From Bacteroidaceae bacterium (lineage in GTDB: Bacteria > Bacteroidota > Bacteroidia > Bacteroidales > Bacteroidaceae): DNA of 64,000 nt. Under the pieces are notes generated by a model. It was not told where the DNA came from, ran no database searches, and was given only the letters and a program-made list of their open reading frames with translations. The stretch covers positions 1 to 64,000 of the forward strand of contig JAFXXQ010000001.1 in the NCBI GenBank assembly GCA_017542145.1, given 5' to 3'. This document shows, in pieces, positions 35,054-42,663 of the stretch; position 1 is the stretch's first letter; each line of letters opens with the position of its first letter. The translations under genes were made by a program, and so were the position numbers.

Positions 35054-35352
35054 TGGTCACGATTATTTTCATCTAAAGAGCAATCAGACAATGATATACG
35101 ACATTACAGGACCGACTGCTCCAGCCATTTCGAGGCTCGAACGAGGCACAAAACGTATCAAAAACCGGCTTTTCAGGCCTCGAAAGACAGCAAAAACCGC
35201 CATTTCCGACGTTTTACCCCCTCCAAGCTCACAAGCTGTCTGTTCGGATTCCGGGGGGGGAGACCGCTGTTGGAAGGGGTTTTCTGGCGAATAAGCGCCC
35301 TATAGCCGAATCGGGAGACAAGAAGGTGATTTCCGTATCAGGCGTGAATGTC

Positions 35353-35521
35353 CGTTCCAGTTCCAGTTGTTCCAATTAAAAAACAGATAGGTAACACTAC
35401 TTTCTTAATCCTTTTTTATTATACATATATTTAATATTTAATTAGTTATGTATATAATATAAAGAAACAGGGGGGGGATTGGATAGTCAAAAAAACAATT
35501 GGAACAACTGGAACTGGAACG
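35353..35521. repeat. Inverted-arm element 2 (perfect 25-bp arms, AT-rich core)
   Basis: The left arm (35353-35377, CGTTCCAGTTCCAGTTGTTC plus CAATT) is the exact reverse complement of the right arm (35497-35521). About 119 bp lies between, with an AT-only centre (about 35418-35462). Same design as element 1, with C in place of T in each word of both arms. Confidence 0.93.
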
Positions 35522-35715
35522 CTTGGCAGCCTAAGTTTTTTCCTAATGTGCGGAATTACAATGAGCTGCGGCAACTCCAATCCTTCTTTACCCTTTGCGG
35601 GAGGTTTGAACAGAGACAAATAGTTTCCATTATTTCCTCTAAAAGGCCTCAGAAAAAGCGGTTTTATTCCCTCCGCACCGGGTCAGCTGATAGATTTTTA
35701 ACGGCGTGCCGATAA

Positions 35716-35768
35716 CGTTTGATTCTATTTCCGTAGCGTTTGATTCTATTTTGCCAGCGTTTGATTCT
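35716..35768. repeat. Three-unit 21-bp repeat island (CGTTTGATTCTATTT)
   Basis: CGTTTGATTCT starts at 35716, 35737 and 35758, an exact 21-bp period. Linkers are CCGTAG and TGCCAG, and GATAA precedes unit one. Confidence 0.93.
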
Positions 35769-35933
35769 GTGCGCGCAGCCCAAGGGGCTACGGGTACAAC
35801 GCCCTCTTCTGCCGGAATAGTACCCCTTCTGCCGATGCTCTTGCTGCGCCAAGATTTGAAGAGTGAAAAAAAACACTTTTTTCGACATTAGTGAAAATAA
35901 AAAAATTTTTTTGTGGGATTGAAAAAGAAAATG

Positions 35934-35941
35934 TATCTTTG
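35934..35941 (+). promoter_or_regulatory. Promoter of the 35956 gene
   Basis: TATCTTTG, 14 bp before the start codon. Confidence 0.75.
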
Positions 35942-35955
35942 CGGCGTAGTAAAAT

Positions 35956-37185
35956 ATGAAAAGGAAAACATTACTTATCCTGACCCTGCTGCTGATGGCC
36001 ATCGGAGGATGGGCACAGCGGGTGGTGGTGAGCGGCACGGTGGTCAACGCGGATTCGCGCGAGCCGATTGCCGGCGCCAGCGTGTCGATGGGTCGTGTGT
36101 CGGTAGTGACTAACGACGACGGCTTCTTCACCCTGAAGAGCGACAGGGAGGGCGACGAACTGGTGGTGTCGCATCTGGGCTACGAGTCGCAGCACATCCG
36201 GCGCTCCGAACAGCCGGAGGGGCGTCTGTTGATACGGCTGCGGCCTGCAGCCATACAGCTGCAGGAGGTGCTGGTGATAGGCGGCGATGCACGCGAACTG
36301 GTGCGCGCAGCTATGGAACGCATACCCTACAACTACAGCCGCGTGCCCGAACTGCTGCATTGCTTCTACCGCGAGAAGGTGATGAAGCGGCAGAACTACA
36401 TCACGGTGGCCGAGGGCGTCATCGATATGTATAAGACCGACTACCTCCGCGACGCGGACCGCGACCGTGTGGCCATCCGCAAGGGGCGCCGGCTGCTGAG
36501 CCCGAAGTGGAACGACACGCTGAGCGTGAAGGTGATGGGAGGGCCGACATCGGCCCTGCTGCTGGACGTGGTGAAGAACACGGACTTCCTGCTGAATGAA
36601 GAAGAACTGAATCTCTACGAGCTGAAGATGGAGCTGCCGACGATGATTGGCGACCGCCGGCAGTACGTCGTCAGCCTCACGCCCCAAGTGGACAGGGCCT
36701 ACGCGCTCTACTACGGACGGCTGTATATCGACCAGGAGACGCTGGCCTTCACCCGCGTCGAGCTGGAGCTCGATATGCGCAATCGTGCCAAGGCCACCTT
36801 TGCCATGCTGGTCAAGAAACCCCGGGGGCTGCAGTTCAAGCCCAAGGAGATGTCGTGTGTCATCGAATACCATACCGGCCCCGACGGCGTGACGCGCCTG
36901 AGCTACGTCCGTACGACCATGCGCTTCAACTGCGACTGGCGGCGACGGCTGTTTGCCACTTCGTTTTCGGCGTTCTGCGAGATGGCGGTAACGGACATCG
37001 AGGCATCGGGCAGCAACGTGCAGCCTATCAAGGGGCGTGATTCGTTCGATCAGCACGACGCCTTCTTCGACAAGGTGGACTTCTTCCGCGACCCCGACTT
37101 CTGGGAGGACTACAACATCATCGAGCCTACCGAATCCCTCGACAAAGCCATCGACCGGCTGCTGAAGAGGAAGAGAAAAGATTAG
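35956..37185 (+). CDS. Carboxypeptidase-regulatory-like domain exported protein
   Basis: A 409-residue protein with a signal peptide (MKRKTLLILTLLLMAIGGWA, cleaved at QR). A CarboxypepD_reg-like domain covers about 22-100 (VSGTVVNADSREPIAGASVS, FTLKSDREGDELVVSHLGYE). A long second domain (about 110-400) resembles the DUF5686-associated soluble region of Bacteroidota surface proteins, with repeated antiparallel strands (YALYYGRLYIDQETLAFTRV). No transmembrane barrel is present. Function unknown, envelope location expected. Ends opposite the beta-barrel gene at 37258, sharing a bidirectional terminator. Confidence 0.75.
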   Translation: MKRKTLLILTLLLMAIGGWAQRVVVSGTVVNADSREPIAGASVSMGRVSVVTNDDGFFTLKSDREGDELVVSHLGYESQHIRRSEQPEGRLLIRLRPAAIQLQEVLVIGGDARELVRAAMERIPYNYSRVPELLHCFYREKVMKRQNYITVAEGVIDMYKTDYLRDADRDRVAIRKGRRLLSPKWNDTLSVKVMGGPTSALLLDVVKNTDFLLNEEELNLYELKMELPTMIGDRRQYVVSLTPQVDRAYALYYGRLYIDQETLAFTRVELELDMRNRAKATFAMLVKKPRGLQFKPKEMSCVIEYHTGPDGVTRLSYVRTTMRFNCDWRRRLFATSFSAFCEMAVTDIEASGSNVQPIKGRDSFDQHDAFFDKVDFFRDPDFWEDYNIIEPTESLDKAIDRLLKRKRKD

Positions 37186-37202
37186 CGAGTCAACAAGTCA
37201 AT

Positions 37203-37244
37203 AGCAAGTAGCCATGCCGGAAATGGTCGGCATGGCTACTTGCT
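37203..37244. terminator. Bidirectional terminator between convergent genes
   Basis: A perfect 17-bp stem (37203-37219 with 37228-37244, AGCAAGTAGCCATGCCG and its complement) with an 8-nt loop. Outer GTCAAC / GTTGAC extends it. It sits between the ends of the 35956 (+) and 37258 (-) genes. Confidence 0.9.
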
Positions 37245-37257
37245 GACGCGTTGACTT

Positions 37258-38058
37258 CTATAAATCGAATAGGTATGCCAAGCGGGCGGAAATGGTGTTG
37301 TTGGCAGAGCGGCCGAAGGGGTCGGCTTTGCTGTTGCCATAGATGTCGGAGAGGCCGAAGAAATAGCGTCCCTCGAGGGTGAAGTGTCCGATGGCGGTAA
37401 GCAGTTCGACGCCGAGGCCGCCGGTGATGCCGTATTCAAAGGGGTGTTCGACGGCACGGCCATACTGGGCTGTGACGTGGTTGGCACGTGAGGAGACGTC
37501 CCACGGCCGTTCGGCGGTATAGCCGTAGTGCTCCGCTTCCGACAGGAACCAGCCCACGGCGGGACCGGCATTGATGAAGAACTGGGCGCCACGGCGCTCG
37601 CTACCGAAGCTGAGGTGGGCGAGGAAAGGGACCTCGACGTAGGAGGTGGTGCGGCTGTAGGTATTGTCGGAGCCGTCGTCGATGAGCTCGTTCCAGCCGC
37701 GTTGGGTGAAGTTGACCTCGAGCTGGGCGGCGCAGAACATGCCGAAGTATTTCTCGGAGGTGTAGCGGACGACGAGGCCGCCGGTGATGCCGGGCTGGAG
37801 CGTCTGTTTGACGCGGGGACTGAAGTCGATGAAGCTCATGTCGCCACCACCTGTGAAGCCCACTACCACGTCGTTGCGCACACTACCCACCTGGGCACTA
37901 AGTAATGAAAAATGAAAAACAAACAGAGCAGCGAGAGCAAAAGAGCTTGCACGTTTTGCCGAGTTGCGTTGTTTGAAAACAGAGTTAATGAAGAATGAAA
38001 AAAAGATAGCCTTACGAAGGAGAACTTGCATACGGGACATTATATTTTCATTTTTCAT
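37258..38058 (-). CDS. Outer-membrane beta-barrel protein (PorT-like), start uncertain
   Basis: Up to 266 residues. The mature part from QVGSVRNDVVVGFTGGGDMS is a porin-like barrel of the PorT/outer_membrane_2 type, with strands GGLVVRYTSEKYFGMFCAAQ, QLEVNFTQRGWNEL and SYVEVPFLAHLSFG, ending ARLAYLFDL. The predicted signal region (SSFALAALFVFHFSLLSAQ) and everything upstream is encoded by repeated elements (see findings), with two hydrophobic segments and no obvious single start. Candidate starts are ATG at 38058, 38040 and 38031. The original N-terminus may have been replaced. Confidence 0.75.
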   Translation of the reverse strand: MKNENIMSRMQVLLRKAIFFSFFINSVFKQRNSAKRASSFALAALFVFHFSLLSAQVGSVRNDVVVGFTGGGDMSFIDFSPRVKQTLQPGITGGLVVRYTSEKYFGMFCAAQLEVNFTQRGWNELIDDGSDNTYSRTTSYVEVPFLAHLSFGSERRGAQFFINAGPAVGWFLSEAEHYGYTAERPWDVSSRANHVTAQYGRAVEHPFEYGITGGLGVELLTAIGHFTLEGRYFFGLSDIYGNSKADPFGRSANNTISARLAYLFDL

Positions 38059-38061
38059 TTC
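37905..38061. repeat. MITE-like element with ATGAAAAATGAA ends inside a gene start
   Basis: On the minus strand it begins AAATGAAAAATGAAAATATA (38061 downward), contains ATGTCCCGTATGC and TTCATTCTTCATT, then a module with ACTCGGCAAAACG, and ends TTTTTCATTTTTCATTAC near 37910. Related to the elements at 31391 and 45577. Confidence 0.6.
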
Positions 38062-38091
38062 CGGTTTGTTGAAACGTCGCGTTCCAACCTC

Positions 38092-40059
38092 TTACCATGC
38101 GAAATCGACTTTGAAAATCTGGCCGTCGGCGCGCATGTGGACGACATAGATGCCAGCATTGGTGTAGCCGCCCGTGGGGCTGACGCGGTTGAAGTTGAAA
38201 CCTGTCTGGATAGTTGAGCAGCGGTAGGTGGTCAAGCCCGCAAAGACGGTTTCGGCTGGAGCGTTAAGGCGGTGTGAGAGGCCGTTGAGGAACCAGTAGC
38301 CAATGTCGAAGCCCAGTAGTCCGTAGCGCGGATAGCGGGCTCCCATCTCGCGGCCATACATGCGCTTGAACTTCCGGTTGAGGCTGGCAGCATCAGGACG
38401 GTTGTTGTTGGTGTAGAACGCCGTGTGGTACCAGGTGTCGAGCTCGAAGAATTCGTTGGCATGGGAGTTGGCATACGTCTGGTACTGCGGATAGCCGTAG
38501 AGATGGATGTCGGCCACCTGAGCCGTATCGCGCATGACAAGCTGGAAGACGGGCAGCATGGTGCTGAGCGAGGCGTTGTCGGAGGTGGTCATCATGAGGA
38601 TGTTGTCGGCTTGGTCGTCGCGGCTGCATGCTTCCATAAAGGGACGTACGTCGTTCGTGGTCTCAGCCGGGAAGACGTGATAGGGCATCTCGCGGCGGTC
38701 GAGCTCGTTCTGCAAATGGGTGCAGAAGGCATCGGTAACGCCCTTCGACTGGAAGAAGAGGACGTTGGGCTTGGGGAAGAGTTCAAAGAAGTGGTTGATG
38801 CCCTCCTCCTCAATGACGGATGGATCGGCATTCACCTGCCAGAGGTAAGGGTTGCTGGCGAGTTGGGTGACATTTCGCGAGAAGGGGAGCACGAGGGGAA
38901 TGGAGTGGGCACGGGCGAAGTCGGCTGCTTGGGCGACGTGCTGGGCGTGCATAGGGCCGAAGATAATGTCCATGTGCGCCATCTCCTCCGATTCGAGGAT
39001 GGGGCGGATGGAACGGGTGGCCTCGCCGGAGTCGTAGACATGGAGCTCGATGGAGACATCGGCATCGCGCAAGCTGTCGATGGCCAGCAAGAAGCCTTCG
39101 TAAAATTCCACCATCTTCGCTTGGTCGGCGGTGGGGGTGCTGGTGTTCTCGTTGAGCATGAAGGGCAGGATGAGTGCCACTTGCAAAGCATCACTATGCC
39201 AAACGTCGGGAGTGACGTCCTTGGGCTGTTCCTCGACCGGCGTCTCCTCCTGTTGCTTGCCTGTAGGCGTCTCCTCTTGTTGAGTCTTTGACTTCTTCGG
39301 GATGCAGAGCACTTGTCCGCGTTTGATACGGTTGTCGGTAATGACAGGGTTGGCGGCCAGCAGCTCGGCTTCGTTGACGCCGTATGCACGGGAGATGCTG
39401 AAGACGGTTTCACCCTTTTGAACGACGTGCTGGAATGCACAATCTGTGGTATCAACGGGCTGCACGTAGGTCTTTTTCTTCTTGCCGAAGATGCGGCTCC
39501 AGAAGCTCTCGCCGTCTGAACTACGGCTGTCAGAGGCTTTCTCCTTATTGCCGTAAGCCCCTTTTACCTTGAAGCCTTTTTGCTTGGACGGGGTGTCTTC
39601 TGCGTCTTCTTCCCCGTCGCTTTTTGATTTGCTGACCTGTTGAACTGTTGACTTTTTATCCGGAATCAGCACCACTTGTCCGGCTTTCAGCGGCTCGGTA
39701 CGGAGAATGGGATTCGCCTGATAAATCTCCTCGCCGGTAACGCCGTAGGTGATGGTGAGGCGGTAGATGGTTTCGCCCGATTGTACGGTATGATGGATGT
39801 AGCCGTTGGCTGTCTCCTCGGCAGCCTCTTTGTTGATTTGTTTCTGGGGAATCTTCAGTTGTTCGCCTGTGCGGATAACCTTGTCGCTGCCTGGGTTGAG
39901 GGCGATGATTTCGGCTTCGGTGACGCCGTAGATGCGGGCTATGGAATAGAGCCCCTGCCCCTTGAGAACGGTATGGAGGATGTAGCTGTCCTGTGCGCAG
40001 AGCATTTGCACACCAAGCAACAGGCCGGCAAGGAGGCTTAGATATTTCAACTTTTGCAT
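38092..40059 (-). CDS. LysM repeats fused to periplasmic-binding-protein-like domain
   Basis: A 655-residue protein. ATG 40059 (MQKLKYLSLLAGLLLGVQML, then CAQ) is chosen; an in-frame TTG upstream lies in the promoter. Three LysM modules follow: about 25-70 (VLKGQGLYSIARIYGVTEAE), 82-130 (VQSGETIYRLTITYGVTGEE) and 205-250 (VQKGETVFSISRAYGVNEAE). These bind peptidoglycan glycans. From about 290 an amino-acid ABC-type ligand-binding fold begins (DALQVALILPFMLNE, then AKMVEFYEGFLLAIDSL). Such fusions are common in Bacteroidales; the role of the binding domain is unknown. Lysine- and serine-rich linkers separate LysM 2 and 3. Outer surface or periplasm. Confidence 0.88.
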   Translation of the reverse strand: MQKLKYLSLLAGLLLGVQMLCAQDSYILHTVLKGQGLYSIARIYGVTEAEIIALNPGSDKVIRTGEQLKIPQKQINKEAAEETANGYIHHTVQSGETIYRLTITYGVTGEEIYQANPILRTEPLKAGQVVLIPDKKSTVQQVSKSKSDGEEDAEDTPSKQKGFKVKGAYGNKEKASDSRSSDGESFWSRIFGKKKKTYVQPVDTTDCAFQHVVQKGETVFSISRAYGVNEAELLAANPVITDNRIKRGQVLCIPKKSKTQQEETPTGKQQEETPVEEQPKDVTPDVWHSDALQVALILPFMLNENTSTPTADQAKMVEFYEGFLLAIDSLRDADVSIELHVYDSGEATRSIRPILESEEMAHMDIIFGPMHAQHVAQAADFARAHSIPLVLPFSRNVTQLASNPYLWQVNADPSVIEEEGINHFFELFPKPNVLFFQSKGVTDAFCTHLQNELDRREMPYHVFPAETTNDVRPFMEACSRDDQADNILMMTTSDNASLSTMLPVFQLVMRDTAQVADIHLYGYPQYQTYANSHANEFFELDTWYHTAFYTNNNRPDAASLNRKFKRMYGREMGARYPRYGLLGFDIGYWFLNGLSHRLNAPAETVFAGLTTYRCSTIQTGFNFNRVSPTGGYTNAGIYVVHMRADGQIFKVDFAW

Positions 40060-40080
40060 AGTCTGATTCAAATTTGGTTG

Positions 40081-40088
40081 CAAAGATA
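40081..40088 (-). promoter_or_regulatory. Promoter of the LysM gene
   Basis: The minus strand reads TATCTTTG, 21 bp before the chosen ATG. Confidence 0.8.
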
Positions 40089-40214
40089 GGATGAGCCGAG
40101 CGAAAAACCAAATATATTGGATTTTTTAACTGCATCTTCGTCCATTTTGACTCGGCAAACAGAACTTCAAACCCCATTTTCCGCATTATATTTTTTTTTT
40201 CGCTCATAATACAC

Positions 40215-40222
40215 TATCTTTG
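40215..40222 (+). promoter_or_regulatory. Promoter of the 40248 gene
   Basis: TATCTTTG preceded by a T-run and CGCTC, as in the promoter class seen at 41827. Leader about 25 nt. Confidence 0.75.
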
Positions 40223-40247
40223 CAGCGATAACCTTATTTAAACTGAT

Positions 40248-41639
40248 ATGAGAAAGATTTTATTTCTTACAATCGCGTGGCTGTTGTCCTTTGTTGGAGC
40301 AGGAGCACAAAATTTCCGCTTTGTTGAACTTGCAGACGGAACATTGATGTTGTCCTATCGGATTTACGTGGATGAACATGGTTATACGCATCGCTTGGAA
40401 AACAGCTATGCGGGCGACATTATAATCCCCGAAATCTATGAAGACAAACTCGTGACGCGCATCGATGAGCTGACTTTCGACAAATGTGTCTATCTGACGT
40501 CAGTCGTCATTCCTAGCACGGTTGATACGATTGGCTCCGCTTTCAATGGATGCACGGCCCTTAAAAAGATCATCATTGCCGATAGCGAAAAAGAGTTAAA
40601 GCTTCCTGGTTCGTTAGGCAACTACTGGGGCTTGTTCGACACGTACTACAATCACCTCAATTCGCTTGACGAGGTGTATGTCGGCCGTAACATCGTGACG
40701 GCTGGCGGTCATTCGGCCTTCGCCAACGAGCATATCAAGAAGCTGACGCTGGGTGACAACGTGACTCGTCTGGAGAATGAGGCTTTCCGCAACTGCCGTG
40801 GCCTTCGCTCTGTAACGCTCGGTCCGAACCTGACGTCGATAGGCCGTCAGGCGTTCTACCAATGCGACTCGCTTCCCTCGCTGGTCATCCCCGACGGTGT
40901 GAATGAGATAGGGTATGAGGCTTTCGTCTATTGCAATGCGTTGGAGACCATCCATCTTCCGGCCTCTCTGAACCGTATCGAGGGCAACACGTTCTACGAC
41001 TGCAAAAGCCTTCAGTCCATCGTCATCCCCGCTGCTGTGGATTCGATCGGCGGCTCGGCGTTCTACAACTGCAACAGCCTGGTGAAACTGACGATTGCCG
41101 ACAGCGACCGGGAACTGAAGCTGGACGGCTCGTCAGGCAACTACTGGGGCATGTTCGACACCTATTATAATCACCTCAATTCGCTCGTAGAAGTGTATGT
41201 CGGACGAAATCTTTCCGTGACGGGTGGGCATTGTCCTTTCTACAACGAAAACATCGCCACCCTTATACTGGGCGGTAAGGTGACGAACCTCTATGGTGAA
41301 GATTATGGTTATTGCAACCCCTCGGAACTCCATTGTAATGCCGTGATTCCGCCAGTTTGCTCAAGTCCTAATGTGTTTAAGAAAATCGATAAACAGATGT
41401 GTAACCTTTATGTTCCTGAAGCTAGCATCGACGCTTATAAGGAAGCCCCTGTATGGCTGGAATTCTTCAATATCCATTCGGGAATCGAAAATGTGGAGAT
41501 GGAGGATGAACTTGGTGCTTCATCCGTTGTCGAAGAGATGGAGCGTTATAGCCTCGACGGCCGCGTTGGAGGATCCGAGCATGGAGTGAACATCGTACGC
41601 ATGAGCGATGGAACCGTGCGCAAGGTACTTGTGAAATAA
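40248..41639 (+). CDS. BspA-like leucine-rich repeat protein
   Basis: A 463-residue protein with a signal peptide (MRKILFLTIAWLLSFVGAGA). LRR_5 repeats run from about 60 to 390 (FDKCVYLTSVVIPSTVDTIG, FYQCDSLPSLVIPDGVNEIG). Two nearly identical 50-residue segments (GNYWGLFDTYYNHLNSLDEV at about 125 and GNYWGMFDTYYNHLNSLVEV at about 300) show internal duplication. The C-terminus RYSLDGRVGGSEHGVNIVRM, then SDGTVRKVLVK, is a T9SS-like sorting tail as in the BspA-like protein at 17241. Probable surface adhesin. Own promoter and no partners. Confidence 0.85.
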   Translation: MRKILFLTIAWLLSFVGAGAQNFRFVELADGTLMLSYRIYVDEHGYTHRLENSYAGDIIIPEIYEDKLVTRIDELTFDKCVYLTSVVIPSTVDTIGSAFNGCTALKKIIIADSEKELKLPGSLGNYWGLFDTYYNHLNSLDEVYVGRNIVTAGGHSAFANEHIKKLTLGDNVTRLENEAFRNCRGLRSVTLGPNLTSIGRQAFYQCDSLPSLVIPDGVNEIGYEAFVYCNALETIHLPASLNRIEGNTFYDCKSLQSIVIPAAVDSIGGSAFYNCNSLVKLTIADSDRELKLDGSSGNYWGMFDTYYNHLNSLVEVYVGRNLSVTGGHCPFYNENIATLILGGKVTNLYGEDYGYCNPSELHCNAVIPPVCSSPNVFKKIDKQMCNLYVPEASIDAYKEAPVWLEFFNIHSGIENVEMEDELGASSVVEEMERYSLDGRVGGSEHGVNIVRMSDGTVRKVLVK

Positions 41640-41723
41640 TAATTGTAATCTTTATTCTTTCATCGTTCAGCCGGATTTTCTCATCTGGCTGAACGTTTTT
41701 TACGTGGAATACTCAAATTTGTT

Positions 41724-41755
41724 TTTTCGCTCGGCTTGTACTATCTTTAATCCTT
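41724..41755 (+). promoter_or_regulatory. Upstream duplicate of the 41862 promoter
   Basis: TTTTTTCGCTCGGCTTGTAC followed by TATCTTTAATCC. It matches the promoter 75 bp downstream except at the last base of the -7 box (TTTA instead of TTTG), so it is probably weak or dead. Confidence 0.5.
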
Positions 41756-41826
41756 CTTCGGAGGTTTTTAGATAGGGGTCGCCTCGGAAAAAACCAAATA
41801 AATTTGTTTTTTCGCTCGGCTCACCC

Positions 41827-41834
41827 TATCTTTG
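41827..41834 (+). promoter_or_regulatory. Promoter of the 41862 gene
   Basis: TATCTTTG with AAATAAATTTG about 20 bp upstream and the spacer TTTTTTCGCTCGGC. Leader about 24 nt. Confidence 0.8.
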
Positions 41835-41861
41835 CAAATTCAAACCTACGAACAAGAAACA

Positions 41862-42614
41862 ATGAAACGAATAACTCTGCTACTATGGCTTACCGCAGTC
41901 ACGATGCTGTTGCAGGCATCACCTGACTATTACCCTTCTGTGGCTCCCACGGGCACCTTCATTAACCACGACGATATGGAAGAGGAACTGACCGTGGGCG
42001 GCACGTACGATGCCCCCCTGACGGTGACTTTTTCTGCCAATCCTGCCGATACGATGGGCTACATCGTTCTCTACGAATGGAAAATCATTAAAAAGGACAA
42101 TAACGAGGAGACTACACTCGCCGTCCGCAACGACGAGGTGACGGGGTTCACCTTCCGCGAAGGTGGCGCCGGCATCAGCTACCTTATCAGTCTCTCCATC
42201 ACCTACCGCTACCGCGAGACGGGTGTTGAGGGCTCGGTGGAACAGGACGAGTCGGACATGCTGCGTTTCTCGCTACGCAGCTCGTCGCTGACGGTTTACA
42301 ACGCCTTTTCGCCTAACGACGACGGTGTCAATGACAAACTCAGGGTGAAGACGCAGAGCCTGCTGAAGTTTCGCATGGTTATCTTCAACCGCTGGGGACA
42401 GCGTATGGCCAGCGGCGACGAGACCACGTTGGAGAAGGAGTATCAGGACGACTTCACCTACTACGTCTGCTGGGATGGCAAGGTGAATGGCCAAGTGGCC
42501 GACGATGGTGTCTATTTCATCTCCATTGAAGCCATCGGCTCCGACGGCATCGAATATACCGAGCGCCGTGACGTCAACCTCTTTACGCGCTCCAGAGAGC
42601 GGACGAAGGAATGA
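41862..42614 (+). CDS. T9SS type B sorting (gliding-motility C-terminal domain) protein
   Basis: A 250-residue protein. ATG 41862 (MKRITLLLWLTAVTMLLQA) starts the signal peptide; an in-frame upstream start lies in the promoter. A middle beta-sandwich (about 30-145) is probably PKD-like. The C-terminal CHU_C/gliding-motility domain has the marks VYNAFSPNDDGVNDKLRV, FNRWGQRM, CWDGKVNGQVADDGVYF and YTERRDVNLF. This domain directs secretion through the type IX system and surface attachment. The passenger is very short, so function beyond sorting is unclear. Followed by uvrA after 49 bp of word repeats. Confidence 0.88.
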   Translation: MKRITLLLWLTAVTMLLQASPDYYPSVAPTGTFINHDDMEEELTVGGTYDAPLTVTFSANPADTMGYIVLYEWKIIKKDNNEETTLAVRNDEVTGFTFREGGAGISYLISLSITYRYRETGVEGSVEQDESDMLRFSLRSSSLTVYNAFSPNDDGVNDKLRVKTQSLLKFRMVIFNRWGQRMASGDETTLEKEYQDDFTYYVCWDGKVNGQVADDGVYFISIEAIGSDGIEYTERRDVNLFTRSRERTKE

Positions 42615-42656
42615 GGTCGTTGATTGAAGATTGAATAATAAAGATTGTAGATTGAA
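42613..42656. repeat. GATTGAA word repeats between genes
   Basis: GATTGAAGATTGAATAATAA and GATTGTAGATTGAA. The reverse pattern occurs at about 17029-17045. Probably the same class of simple intergenic words as ATGAAAAATGAA. Confidence 0.6.
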
Positions 42657-42663
42657 CGCTGAT

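Larger units (their letters stand above)
34632..35955. other. 1.3-kb gap without a credible gene, dense in repeats
   Basis: Contains a terminator, a TCTCAA-type word repeat (about 34762-34783), two large inverted-arm elements (34880-35053 and 35353-35521), a 21-bp array (35716-35768), a CTTCTGCCG pair (35806, 35826) and two G8 tracts (near 35251 and 35470). Open frames inside have no signal peptide, motif or ribosome site worth reporting. Ends with the promoter of the 35956 gene. Confidence 0.6.

Noticed and set aside
35091..35294. Small open frame of 67 codons in the large gap
   Set aside because: No ribosome site, motif or protein-like composition; rich in R, K, S and P from repeat-type sequence.
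35971..37056. 361-codon open frame opposite the CarboxypepD protein gene
   Set aside because: Histidine- and glutamine-rich shadow; the plus-strand frame has a promoter, signal peptide and recognised domain.
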